From Streptomyces fradiae ATCC 10745 = DSM 40063 (GTDB lineage Bacteria > Actinomycetota > Actinomycetes > Streptomycetales > Streptomycetaceae): a stretch of 64,000 nt of DNA. Position numbers and translations under genes: made by a program. Below are positions 8,186-18,999 of this stretch, piece by piece. Position 1 is the stretch's first letter; each line of letters begins with the position of its first letter. The DNA lies in contig NZ_CP023696.1 in assembly GCF_008704425.1 (NCBI RefSeq), positions 1,784,501 through 1,848,500 on the forward strand, read 5' to 3'. The notes below the pieces were generated by a model. That model did no database searches. It saw only the letters and a list, made by a program, of their open reading frames with translations, and was not told where the DNA came from.

Positions 8186-8928
8186 TACAGGCCGGACTCC
8201 GCCGTGCGGACCAGGATGCGGCGGCAGTTCTCGCACCGCAGCACGGCGTCGGCCGCGGCGGCCCGGACGTCGTTCACCTCGGTGATGTTCAGCTCGATGT
8301 GGCAGCCCTCGCAGCGCCGCTGGTACAGCCGGGCCGCGCCGACGCCGCTCTGCTGGCCGCGGATCTTCTCGTACAGCTTCATCAGGTCGTCCGGCACCGA
8401 ACCGGCCACCAGCTCGCGCTCCTTGGTGACGGCGGCGGCCTCGTCGTCCAGCTCGCCCTGCGCGCGGTCGCGGCGGGCCGTCGCGTCGTCCACCTTCGCC
8501 TGCACGGAGGCGACGCGCTCGGTCAGCTCCTCCACCCGCTCCTGCGCGGACTCGCGGCGCTCCATGACCTCCAGGACGACGTCCTCCAGGTCCCCCTGGC
8601 GCTTCGACAGGGAGACGATCTCCCGCTGGAGGTTCTCCAGGTCCTTCGGGGAGCTGACGGCGCCCGAGTCGAGGCGCTGCTGGTCGCGGACCGCGCGCTG
8701 GCGGACCTGGTCGACGTCCTGCTCCGCCTTCTTCTGCTCGCGGGCGCAGTCGCTCTCCTCCGTCTGCGCGGCGACGAGCAGGTCCCGGAGCTGGCTGAGG
8801 TCCTTGGTCAGGGACTCGATCTCGGCGTGCTCGGGCAGGCTCCGGCGCTTGTGGGCGAGCTGCGCCAGGCGCGTGTCGAGGGCCTGGACGTCGAGGAGTC
8901 GGATCTGGTCGGCGGGCGCGGCGTTCAG
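8185..8928 (-). CDS. C4-type zinc ribbon coiled-coil protein (CT398-like)
   Basis: Protein of 247 residues if started at CTG 8926-8928. Residues 10-190 are a long heptad coiled coil (QLAHKRRSLPEHAEIE, LENLQREIVSLSKRQ). The C-terminus has a four-cysteine zinc ribbon, CEGC and CENC. Chlamydial CT398 of this family binds sigma-54 and secretion parts; in actinobacteria the role is unknown and the gene travels with Nif3 and RNase H, as here. The start lies in a CTGA overlap with the Nif3 stop, 7 nt after GGAG, and gives the expected N-terminus xNAAPADQIRLLDVQALD. No ATG, GTG or TTG lies nearer than a GTG 17 codons upstream, inside Nif3. Confidence 0.88.
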   Translation of the reverse strand: MNAAPADQIRLLDVQALDTRLAQLAHKRRSLPEHAEIESLTKDLSQLRDLLVAAQTEESDCAREQKKAEQDVDQVRQRAVRDQQRLDSGAVSSPKDLENLQREIVSLSKRQGDLEDVVLEVMERRESAQERVEELTERVASVQAKVDDATARRDRAQGELDDEAAAVTKERELVAGSVPDDLMKLYEKIRGQQSGVGAARLYQRRCEGCHIELNITEVNDVRAAAADAVLRCENCRRILVRTAESGL

Positions 8929-9764
8929 TTGGGGGCTCCAGGAGAGGTGTGGTGAGCGGAAGAGGAGGTGTGGTGGGCGGCCCACGGGTCGGTGACCGTC
9001 TTCGAGACGTGCACCCGCAGGTTCCAGCCGCGGCGGTCGGAGATCTCGTCGAGCTGGGCGGCGGCCAGTTCGCACCAGGGCCACTCGGTGGCCCAGTGGG
9101 CCGCGTCGACGAGGCCGAGCGGGGAGTACTGGACGGCCTCGGAGGCCGGGTGGTGGCGCAGGTCGGCGGTGAGGAACGCGTCGACGCCCGCCGCGCGCAC
9201 GGCGTCGAACAGGCTGTCGCCGGAGCCGCCGCTGACGGCGACCCGGCGGACCGTCGCGTCGGGGTCGCCGGCGACGCGGACGCCCTGCGCGGTGGCCGGC
9301 AGCCGCTCGGCGGCGCGGGTGGCGAAGGCGGCGAGGGTCTCCGGCGGGTCCAGCTCGCAGATCCGGCCCAGGCCGTTCTCCGGTACCAGGGGGCCGATCA
9401 CGCGCAGGCCGAGGGCGCCCGCGAGGGCGTCGGAGACGCCGGGGTCGGCGGTGTCGGCGTTGGTGTGCGCGACGTGCAGGGCGATGTCGTGCTTGATGAG
9501 GGTGTGCACGACACGGCCCTTGAAGTGGGAGGCCGCGACGGACGTCGTACCGCGCAGGTAGAGGGGGTGGTGCGTGACGACGAGCTGGGCGCCGAGGCGG
9601 ATGGCCTCCTCGGCGATCTCCTGGACCGGGTCGACGGCGAAGAGGACGCGGTCGATCTCGGCGTCGGGGTCGCCGCAGACGGTGCCGACGGCGTCCCACT
9701 GCTCGGCCCGCTCGGGGGGCCAGAGGGCGTCGAGCTCGGCGAGGACTTCGGTGAGGCGTGGCAC
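8925..9764 (-). CDS. Nif3-like dinuclear metal centre protein
   Basis: NIF3/YbgI-family protein of 279 residues, normally a hexameric ring with two metal ions per subunit; links to GTP cyclohydrolase I type 2 annotation are by similarity only. Visible metal-site motifs are VVTHHPLYLRG, HVAHTNADTADPG and, near the end, DAAHWATEWPWCE. The N-terminus PRLTEVLAELDALWPPERAEQ matches family starts, so GTG 9764 is used (another GTG lies at 9770). It is the first gene of the minus-strand operon Nif3 - zinc ribbon - RNase H/phosphatase. The C-terminal tail carries a duplicated AHHTSS-type repeat. Confidence 0.9.
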   Translation of the reverse strand: MPRLTEVLAELDALWPPERAEQWDAVGTVCGDPDAEIDRVLFAVDPVQEIAEEAIRLGAQLVVTHHPLYLRGTTSVAASHFKGRVVHTLIKHDIALHVAHTNADTADPGVSDALAGALGLRVIGPLVPENGLGRICELDPPETLAAFATRAAERLPATAQGVRVAGDPDATVRRVAVSGGSGDSLFDAVRAAGVDAFLTADLRHHPASEAVQYSPLGLVDAAHWATEWPWCELAAAQLDEISDRRGWNLRVHVSKTVTDPWAAHHTSSSAHHTSPGAPN

Positions 9765-10102
9765 GGGCACAAGGCTACCCGGAAGACCGCCCCGCCCCTT
9801 CCGTCCCGCCCTTGGTCCCAATCCTCCGTCCCGCTCTTCGTCCCGCTCCTCCGTCCCGCCCTTCCGTCCCGGTGCCCCGGCACCGCGCGGGGGCCGTGCC
9901 CGGCACACGGGCTCCACCGGTCGCCGCCCGGTGCCCGGCGCGGGCGGTCCGCCCACGCCGCCGCCCCGCCTCCGGACGAGCACACCTCCCGCTCCCCGCA
10001 CAGCCGAACGGGGCGGCGGCCATCCTTACGTGTGAAGCGCGGTGACTCGTGCCGTTTCGGTCGATGGCGAAAACTAGCGTCGGTGGCCGGAGGTGACGAG
10101 CC
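9765..10102. other. Intergenic region with C-rich repeats
   Basis: A 338-bp gap between divergent genes (Nif3 minus, 10103 plus). Positions 9795-9880 hold repeated CGTCCCGCYCTTC-type units. No gene is seen. The stretch just before the 10103 gene is less GC-rich (around GGCGAAAACTAGCGT, 10067-10081) and probably contains its promoter; GGAGGTGA at 10089-10096 is the ribosome binding site. Confidence 0.5.
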
Positions 10103-11932
10103 ATGACAGCCTGTGCCATCGAGGCCACCGCTCCCGCTCGGGACGGCGCCGGGACGGGCCCGCCCGACGCCCGGACGGGCACGGACGGAGGACCGCCCAC
10201 CGGGCCGGGAGCCCCCCTGGCCGGGGCGCGAACCCTCGCCGGGACGGGACCCTTCGCCGCGGGGACGGGAGCTCTCGCGCGGACGGGCGGTGCGGGCCTG
10301 CCCGCCGGGGCGGTACCGCCCGCCGGGACGGCGGCCCCCGCCGGGGCGTTCGCGCCGGACGGGGCGTCCGCGCCCGCCGACACGGGGGCGCCCGCCGGGA
10401 CCGGCGCCCTCCCCGGCACGGGCCCGCACGACACGGGCCCGCACGACACGGGCCCGCACGGCCGGGACGCGCACGGCCGGGACGCGCACGGCACGGACGC
10501 GCACGGCACGGACGGGCACCGCGCGGACGGGCACGCCGCAGAGGCGTACCCCGCATACCCGCCCGCCTCGGACGCGCACCGCGCGGATCCGCCCGCCCCG
10601 CGTGCGCACCGCGCCCCCGCGTACCGTACGGACGCGCACCCCACGGACGTGCACCGCGCGCGTACGCACCCCGTGGGCACGCCCGCCCCCGGCGTGCACG
10701 GCCGCAGCGGCTTCGCCATCGCGGCGGACGGCTCCTACGCGGCCCGCCTCGCCGGGCGGGGCGAGGCGCTGTTCCCCGAGCGCTGGACCCTCGCCGGACC
10801 GGAGCCGTACGCCGTCCCGCTGCCGCTCGGGCAGCCCGAGGACCCGCACGCCCAGGTACTGCCGCTCACGGACGGGCGGGTGCTCATCGCGCGGCGCGTC
10901 GGGGAGCGGTGCACGTTCTCGCTGCTGTACCCGACCGGCCCGGAGACCGGCGAACTGCCGCTGGGGGCGGTCGGCGCCGCCGCGGTGCGACTGCTGCCGC
11001 CCGCGCCGGACGGGGTGTGCGTGTACGCGCTGGCGGTGGGCCCCCGCGCGACCAGCGTGTGGCGGGTCGCGGGCGGCGGGGCGGGCGCCGGGCCCGAGCA
11101 CGTCGCCGAGGTGCCGGGGCGGTGCTCGGGCGGGGCGTGGCTGGACCGCGAGGGGCGGCTGCTCGCCCTGGACCGGCAGGCCGGGGGCGGCCCCGTCAAG
11201 ACCGTCGCGGTGGACCTGCGGCGTGGCGGGGAGGTCACGCCGCTGCTCCAGATCACGGAGGAGAGCCGGGACCGGCTGCTGCTGGCCGACCCCGACAGCG
11301 GGCTGCTGCTCATCGCCTCCGACGCGCCGTCACCGGGGCGCGAGCGGCTGGGCTGGGGCGTGCTGGGCAGCACGCGGCCGGTGCGGTTCCCGCGGTGCCT
11401 GCGGCCGGCGGACGCGGCCCTGACGCCGTTCGCGGTGCAGCCGGGCCAGGTGCTGACGCCGGAGGCGTGCGCGGTCGCGCTGCGCGTGGACGGGCCGGCC
11501 GGAAGCCTGGTCGGCGTGTGGCGCCCGGCGGCGCGGCGGCTGCTGCGACTCCCGGCGCCCGCCGGGTGGTTCGCGGGCGCGGGGGTGTGGTCGGCGGACG
11601 GCGTGCTGTCGCTGCCGTACGCGAACGCCTCGGTGCCGTGCGGGCTGGCCCGCGTCGCGGTCGCCGCTGACGCACCCGCGGGGGACGCGGCGGGCGGGGG
11701 CGTACGGGGCGTCGGTGGGGACGAACAGCCGGGCGCGGAAGGAACCGTACGGGACTCCGGCGGCGCCGTACGGGCGGGCGCGCACGGCGCCGTACCGGAC
11801 GGTCCGGCGGCCCCGCGGGGAGCGGCGCGGGCCGCGGGCGGCGGGGCTCCGGGCGGTGCCGGGGCGGCCGGGGTGCGCAGGCCGGTGCCGTTGCAGCAGG
11901 CGCCGCTCACGGGGCGGTCCGTGCCCCGTTAG
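10103..11932 (+). CDS. Hypothetical protein, repeat-rich N-terminus and probable beta-propeller-like core
   Basis: Protein of 609 residues that I cannot assign. Residues 1-210 are low-complexity: Gly/Ala/Thr-rich, then runs of histidine-containing units such as TGPHD, GRDAH and GTDAH. Residues 215-530 look folded and contain repeated beta-strand patterns (DGRVLIARRVGERCTFSLLY, GAWLDREGRLLALDRQ) that suggest a WD/YVTN-like propeller, an inference from pattern only. The C-terminal 80 residues are again Ala/Gly/Arg-rich. No signal peptide or membrane helix is clear. ATG 10103 follows a strong GGAGGTGA. Conserved position next to Nif3 suggests a Streptomyces core gene. Confidence 0.7.
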   Translation: MTACAIEATAPARDGAGTGPPDARTGTDGGPPTGPGAPLAGARTLAGTGPFAAGTGALARTGGAGLPAGAVPPAGTAAPAGAFAPDGASAPADTGAPAGTGALPGTGPHDTGPHDTGPHGRDAHGRDAHGTDAHGTDGHRADGHAAEAYPAYPPASDAHRADPPAPRAHRAPAYRTDAHPTDVHRARTHPVGTPAPGVHGRSGFAIAADGSYAARLAGRGEALFPERWTLAGPEPYAVPLPLGQPEDPHAQVLPLTDGRVLIARRVGERCTFSLLYPTGPETGELPLGAVGAAAVRLLPPAPDGVCVYALAVGPRATSVWRVAGGGAGAGPEHVAEVPGRCSGGAWLDREGRLLALDRQAGGGPVKTVAVDLRRGGEVTPLLQITEESRDRLLLADPDSGLLLIASDAPSPGRERLGWGVLGSTRPVRFPRCLRPADAALTPFAVQPGQVLTPEACAVALRVDGPAGSLVGVWRPAARRLLRLPAPAGWFAGAGVWSADGVLSLPYANASVPCGLARVAVAADAPAGDAAGGGVRGVGGDEQPGAEGTVRDSGGAVRAGAHGAVPDGPAAPRGAARAAGGGAPGGAGAAGVRRPVPLQQAPLTGRSVPR

Positions 11933-11982
11933 ACTCACGCCCCGCACGGACAACAGCGATCATTACGGGGTGACTTCACCAC

Positions 11983-14675
<2,693 letters not shown>

Positions 14676-14685
14676 GCTCGCCCGC

Positions 14686-15717
14686 GTGTACGACGACGAC
14701 ACGCATGACACCGATGACAGCCGTGACGCCCATGACGCGCGGGACACGCGGGACACGCGGGACGCCCCCCGGCGCTCCCGTGTCCGCAGGGCCGTACTGA
14801 CGGCCGTCGTGCCGCTCGCCGCGGCCGGCCTGCTCGCCGGGGGCTGGGCCCTCGCCGGGCCGGGCGGCGCAGGCCCCGGCGGGCCGCCGGACGGCGGCGA
14901 CGCACGCGGGGGCGGGCCCGCCGGCGCGTCGCCCGGCACGTCGGCACCGGGCGGTGGCGAGCCGGGGGCGGCGCCCTCCGGCGGGCTGCCCGGCCAGGCC
15001 TCCGCCGATCCGTCCGCCGATCCGTCCGGCGGGCCGCTCGCCGGGAAGGTCGTCGTGATCGACCCAGGTCACAATCCGGGGAACTTTCGGCACCCTGACG
15101 AGATCAACAAGCAGGTCGACATCGGGACCAACCGCAAGGAGTGCGACACCACCGGCACTTCCACGCGGGACGGCTACGCGGAGGCCGCGTTCACCCTCGA
15201 CGTCTCGCACCGGCTCCGCGACGCCCTGCGGCGCCTCGGCGCGACCGTGGAGCTGACCCACGACGCCGACCGGCCCTTCGGGCCGTGCATCGACGAGCGG
15301 GCCCGCATCGGCAACCTCGCGGGCGGCGGCAAGGGCGCCGACGCGGTCGTCTCCGTGCACGCCGACGGCTCGGCGGTCGGCAACCGGGGCCACCACGTGA
15401 TCCTTCCCGGGCTGGTCAAGGAGGGTGCGGCCGACACGGCGCCGATCGTCGCGCCCTCCCGCAGGCTCGGCGAGCGCATCGAGGCCGAGTTCGCGCGGGC
15501 GACCGGCTCCGCCCCGGCCAACTACCTCGGCGGCGGTACGGGGTTGGACGTGCGGAAGGACCTCGGCGGGCTCAACCTGTCGACGGTGCCCAAGGTCTTC
15601 GTCGAGTGCGGGAACATGCAGGACCCGAAGGACGCCGCACTGCTGTCGGACGCGGCGTGGCGGCAGAAGGCCGCCCAGGGGATCGCGAACGGGGTCGGCA
15701 CCTATCTGCTCGGGTAG
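14686..15717 (+). CDS. N-acetylmuramoyl-L-alanine amidase, Amidase_3 family, secreted or anchored
   Basis: Zinc peptidoglycan amidase of 343 residues. An Asp/Thr/Arg-rich cytoplasmic tail (1-32, from small tandem repeats) precedes one membrane helix (RAVLTAVVPLAAAGLLAGGWAL), a Gly/Pro/Ser linker to about residue 118, then the catalytic domain. Zinc ligands are expected in VVVIDPGHNPG (His), DGYAEAAFTLDV (Glu) and VSVHADGSA (His), with the catalytic Glu in VFVECGNM. It probably acts in cell wall turnover outside the membrane. The GTG start at 14686 is close to the preceding methyltransferase stop. Confidence 0.87.
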   Translation: MYDDDTHDTDDSRDAHDARDTRDTRDAPRRSRVRRAVLTAVVPLAAAGLLAGGWALAGPGGAGPGGPPDGGDARGGGPAGASPGTSAPGGGEPGAAPSGGLPGQASADPSADPSGGPLAGKVVVIDPGHNPGNFRHPDEINKQVDIGTNRKECDTTGTSTRDGYAEAAFTLDVSHRLRDALRRLGATVELTHDADRPFGPCIDERARIGNLAGGGKGADAVVSVHADGSAVGNRGHHVILPGLVKEGAADTAPIVAPSRRLGERIEAEFARATGSAPANYLGGGTGLDVRKDLGGLNLSTVPKVFVECGNMQDPKDAALLSDAAWRQKAAQGIANGVGTYLLG

Positions 15718-15809
15718 GCCGTACGGACGATACATTCGTCCGTACGATGGGCGCCCCCCGTGCTTCGCGCCACCCCCGACGACACTGAACCGACGAAGGA
15801 CTTCTACAC

Positions 15810-16661
15810 GTGAACATCCGCTCCCTCACTCGAGGCGATGGCGTGGTGATCGGAGCAGCGGTGGTGCTGTTCATCGCCTCGTTCCTGAGCCTGGCAAGCA
15901 TCGACTGCCCCGCCGGAATCAACTGCTCCGACTACGACACGCCCAACGCCTGGGACCGGCTCGGCCTGCTGATGAGCATGTACCTCGCGGGCATCATCGG
16001 TGCGGCGCTCATCGTCGTGGCGCGGCTCCTCCCCGGGCGCAGGGTGGCCGGTCTCGACCTGGGCCAGTTCGGTGTCGCCTTCACCGTCTTCTCGCTGTGG
16101 ACGGCGTTCTGGACGATCATCGACGTCAGCTCCGCGGGCGCCGGTCTGATCCTCGGGCTGCTCGCCACGATCGTGCTCGCCGCGGGCGCCGTGGCCTCGC
16201 CGCTGCTCCCGCCCCTGAAGGCGCCGCTCATGGGCGCGCCGAAGCCGCAGACGCCGCAGCCGTACGGCGCCCAGCCGGGCGCGACGGGCGGCGCGGGCTA
16301 CGGCTACCCGGGCGGCCAGCAGTTCGGCCAGCAGCCGGGCGGCACGGGCGGCTACGGCTACCCGGCCGGCGGGCAGCCCGGCGCGGTGGACGGCGGCCAG
16401 CAGCAGCCGCAGCCGGGGCAGCAGGGGGCCCCGGCCGCGGCCCAGCAGGCGGCTCCCGCCGGGGACTTCTCGCCGTTCTGGTTCGCCGTGCCGGTGGCCC
16501 GGCCGCTGTACGGCGAGGACGGCTCGCCGACGCCGATCGCCGAGCTGGCTCCGGGCACCTGGTACCTGGCCGTCGAGCAGCGGGGCGCGGCCCTGGTCGC
16601 GCAGACGCAGGACGGCCGCCGCGGTGTCCTCCAGGACACGACGGGCATCCAGCGCGGCTGA
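15810..16661 (+). CDS. DUF5336-type membrane protein
   Basis: Protein of 283 residues with four predicted helices (about 12-30, 52-72, 88-108 and 112-135), then a long Gly/Gln/Pro/Tyr-rich linker with repeated GYGYPGGQQF-like units (145-215) and a short folded C-terminal domain (FSPFWFAVPVARPLYGED to the end). This layout fits the actinobacterial DUF5336 family, of unknown function. A strong terminator hairpin follows 22 bp after the stop. Single gene. Confidence 0.75.
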   Translation: MNIRSLTRGDGVVIGAAVVLFIASFLSLASIDCPAGINCSDYDTPNAWDRLGLLMSMYLAGIIGAALIVVARLLPGRRVAGLDLGQFGVAFTVFSLWTAFWTIIDVSSAGAGLILGLLATIVLAAGAVASPLLPPLKAPLMGAPKPQTPQPYGAQPGATGGAGYGYPGGQQFGQQPGGTGGYGYPAGGQPGAVDGGQQQPQPGQQGAPAAAQQAAPAGDFSPFWFAVPVARPLYGEDGSPTPIAELAPGTWYLAVEQRGAALVAQTQDGRRGVLQDTTGIQRG

Positions 16662-16682
16662 CACCGCGCCCGCCACGGGGGA

Positions 16683-16725
16683 ACGGGCCCGCCCACCGCG
16701 CCGCAAGGCCGGCGGGCGGGCCCGT
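16683..16725. terminator. Strong terminator hairpin
   Basis: Perfect 12-bp inverted repeat ACGGGCCCGCCC (16683-16694) and GGGCGGGCCCGT (16714-16725) with a 19-nt loop, just after the DUF5336 gene. The remaining 230 bp to the next gene (minus strand, ends 16959) are GC-rich with no gene seen. Confidence 0.8.
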
Positions 16726-16958
16726 CCGCGTACGGGAGGGGTGTGCGCGGGGGCGGGTGCCGGTCGGCGGGCGGTGCCGGCCTTCCCCGGACGCCGTGGG
16801 TCCTGCCGCCCCGTCCGCGTACGGGAGCCGCGGGGCGTGCCCGGTGCCCGGCCGGGCCCGGCGGCCCGGAGCCCCGCACGGGCTCGGCGCGAGCCGCCGC
16901 CGGGCGGGCCCCGCGGGCGGGGGGCGCCCGGCCCCGTACCGCCCGGCCCGCCGGCGAG

Positions 16959-18029
16959 TCAGCAGCAGTCGGGGGCCAGGCCCCTGGGGAGGGACTCGCC
17001 GCCGAAGACCGCCGCGGTCGCCTCGTCGCCGCCGAGGGCCGCCACCGCGAGGAGCAGCGAGCCGGCCGTCCAGGTGGTCAGCTCCTCGGGCCAGACGGCG
17101 CGGTCGCCCTCGAAGACGTACCCGGTCCAGTACAGCCCGCCCTCGGCGCGCAGGTGGCCGATGGAGCGGAGGATGTCGACGGCCCGGTCGGACTCGCCCA
17201 TCGCCCAGAGGGTGAGGGCCAGTTCGCAGCTCTCCCCGCCGGTGACCCACGGGTTGGGGACGACGCACCGCACGCCGAGGCCCGGTACGACGAAGTCGTC
17301 CCAGCGGCTCTCGATGCGCTCCTTCGCCGCCGGGCCGGTGACGGCGCCGCCGAGCACCGGGTAGTACCAGTCCATCGAGTAGCGGCTCTTGTCGAGGAAC
17401 CGCTCCGGGTGGTGGGCGACGGCGTGGGCGAGGGCGCCGGTGGCCAGCTCCCAGTCCGGCTGGGGCTCCTCGCGGTGCTCGGCGACGGCGAGGGCGCAGC
17501 GCAGCGCGTGGTGGATCGAGGCGCTGCCGGTGAGCAGGGCGTCCGCGACGGGCGTGCCGTCCTCCTCGCGCTTCCAGCCGATCTGCCCGCCGGGCTGCTG
17601 GAGGGCGAGGACGAACGCGACGGCGGCGCGGACCACGGGCCACATGCGGTCGAGGAACGCCTCGTCGCCGGTGGTCAGGAAGTGGTGCCAGACGCCGACG
17701 GCGACGTAGGCGCAGAAGTTGCTCTCGCGGGCGCGGTCCGTGGGCCGGTCGGCTTCGCCGTCGTGGTAGGCGGCGTACCAGGAGCCGTCGGCGTTCTGGT
17801 GGCGGGCCAGCCATTCGTAGGCGCGGGCGGCGGCGTCGTGCTCGCCTGCGGCGTCGAGGGCCATGGCGGCCTCGGTGTGGTCCCACGGGTCGAGGTGGTG
17901 GCCGCGGAACCAGGGGATGGCGCCGGACTCCCGCTGCGCGGCGAGGATGGCGGCGACGGTCTCGGCCGCCTGCCCGGCGGTCAGCACGCCGGGCAGGGTG
18001 AGGTGTTCGGTGCGCTCGGGCGGGGTCAC
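16959..18029 (-). CDS. Prenyltransferase/squalene-cyclase-type alpha-alpha barrel protein
   Basis: Cytoplasmic protein of 356 residues with repeated toroid helices and QxxDGSW-like repeats (HQNADGSWYAAYHDG, QPGGQIGWKREEDG, EGGLYWTGYVFEGD). No signal peptide. Related families include terpene cyclases and six-hairpin glycosidases, so it could act on a polyprenyl or a glycosyl substrate; there is no clear DxDD cyclase motif. It is the last gene of the operon glycosyltransferase - small protein - methyltransferase - this gene. GTG 18029 overlaps the methyltransferase stop (GTGA). Confidence 0.8.
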   Translation of the reverse strand: MTPPERTEHLTLPGVLTAGQAAETVAAILAAQRESGAIPWFRGHHLDPWDHTEAAMALDAAGEHDAAARAYEWLARHQNADGSWYAAYHDGEADRPTDRARESNFCAYVAVGVWHHFLTTGDEAFLDRMWPVVRAAVAFVLALQQPGGQIGWKREEDGTPVADALLTGSASIHHALRCALAVAEHREEPQPDWELATGALAHAVAHHPERFLDKSRYSMDWYYPVLGGAVTGPAAKERIESRWDDFVVPGLGVRCVVPNPWVTGGESCELALTLWAMGESDRAVDILRSIGHLRAEGGLYWTGYVFEGDRAVWPEELTTWTAGSLLLAVAALGGDEATAAVFGGESLPRGLAPDCC

Positions 18030-18760
18030 AGCGCGGTGTCCGCCGGGAGGTGGGGCTTGGTCGCGTACACCACGAAGCTCTTGCCGAGGACGGGGTTGAG
18101 CGCCCGCTCGGCGAGCCGGGTGGCGAGCGGCTTCTTCATGATGTCCCAGACGAGGAGCTTGTGGTACGCGCGGACGGGCAGCGCCTTGTCGTTGTCGACG
18201 CCGAACGCGCACTTCAGCCACCAGTACGGGGAGTGCAGGGCGTGCGCGTGGTGGCTGCCGTAGGGGCGCAGGCCGGCCGCGCGGACCTTGCCGAGCAGTT
18301 CGTCGGCCTTGTAGATGCGGATGTGGCCGCCCTCGACCTCGTGGTACGCGTCGGACAGCGCCCAGCAGACCTTCTCGGGGCCGTAGCGCGGGACGGTGAC
18401 GGCGATGCGGCCGCCCGGCCTGAGGACGCGGACCATCTCGGCGAGGACGCCCTCGTCGTCGGGGATGTGCTCCATCACCTCGGAGATGATGACCACGTCG
18501 AACGAGGCGTCCGGGAAGGGGAGGTTGAGGGCGTCGCCCTCCATCGCGGTGGCCGTGGCGCCCGCCGGGGCCTCCCCTGCCTCCTTCATCGCGGCGAACC
18601 AGGTGGCGACCTCGCGGATCTCGTCGCCGTTCCGGTCGAGCGCCACCACCCGCGCCCCGCGCCGGTAGCACTCGAACGCGTGCCGCCCGGCGCCGCAGCC
18701 CAGGTCGAGCACACGGTCGCCGGGGGCGATCGGGAAGCGGGTGAAGTCGACGGTCAGCAC
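18026..18760 (-). CDS. Class I SAM-dependent methyltransferase (Methyltransf_11 type)
   Basis: Enzyme of 244 residues. Motif I is RVLDLGCGAGRHAFEC (about 17-32), post-I ALDRN, the substrate-proximal block EVMEHIPDDEG and motif III VLRPGGRIAVTVPRYGPE. The C-terminal half (HIRIYKADELLGKVRAAGLR) fits methyltransferases acting on lipid-linked or small molecules. The GTG start at 18758-18760 overlaps the end of a small ORF (stop 18754-18756), and its own stop overlaps the next start, so translation is coupled through the operon. It probably modifies the same compound as the adjacent glycosyltransferase. Confidence 0.85.
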   Translation of the reverse strand: MLTVDFTRFPIAPGDRVLDLGCGAGRHAFECYRRGARVVALDRNGDEIREVATWFAAMKEAGEAPAGATATAMEGDALNLPFPDASFDVVIISEVMEHIPDDEGVLAEMVRVLRPGGRIAVTVPRYGPEKVCWALSDAYHEVEGGHIRIYKADELLGKVRAAGLRPYGSHHAHALHSPYWWLKCAFGVDNDKALPVRAYHKLLVWDIMKKPLATRLAERALNPVLGKSFVVYATKPHLPADTAL

Positions 18761-18999
18761 GTGCGGGGCCTGCTTTCACGGTCCGTGGCGGGAGCGGGGG
18801 TGGCGGAAGCCGGGGCGGGGGCCTGCGCGGGGGCTCCGGAGGCCGGGGCGGACCCGAAGGCTCCCACGACGGGGGCGGAGGTGCCGGCGGACGCCGCGGT
18901 GACGGCGGGGGCCGGGGTGACGGCCGGGGCCGCGGTGGCCGCCGGGGCCGGGGTGACGGCCGGGGCCGCGGTGGCCGCGGTGGCCGCGGTGGTCGTCAT
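18754..18999 (-). CDS. Small Ala/Pro/Thr-rich protein coupled between glycosyltransferase and methyltransferase
   Basis: An 81-residue ORF whose ATG overlaps the glycosyltransferase stop (ATGA at 18996-18999) and whose stop overlaps the methyltransferase start. It is nearly all Ala, Pro, Thr and Val, with a 12-residue unit AAPAVTPAPAxT present twice in tandem, and ends in ESRPRTC. Third codon positions are almost all G or C. It may be a real disordered protein, or translated spacer that only serves coupling. No known family. Confidence 0.5.
   Translation of the reverse strand: MTTTAATAATAAPAVTPAPAATAAPAVTPAPAVTAASAGTSAPVVGAFGSAPASGAPAQAPAPASATPAPATDRESRPRTC

Noticed and set aside
7098..8285. 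Plus-strand Ala/Gly frame across the RNase H/phosphatase gene
   Set aside because: Shadow of the real minus-strand gene, whose motifs are unambiguous.
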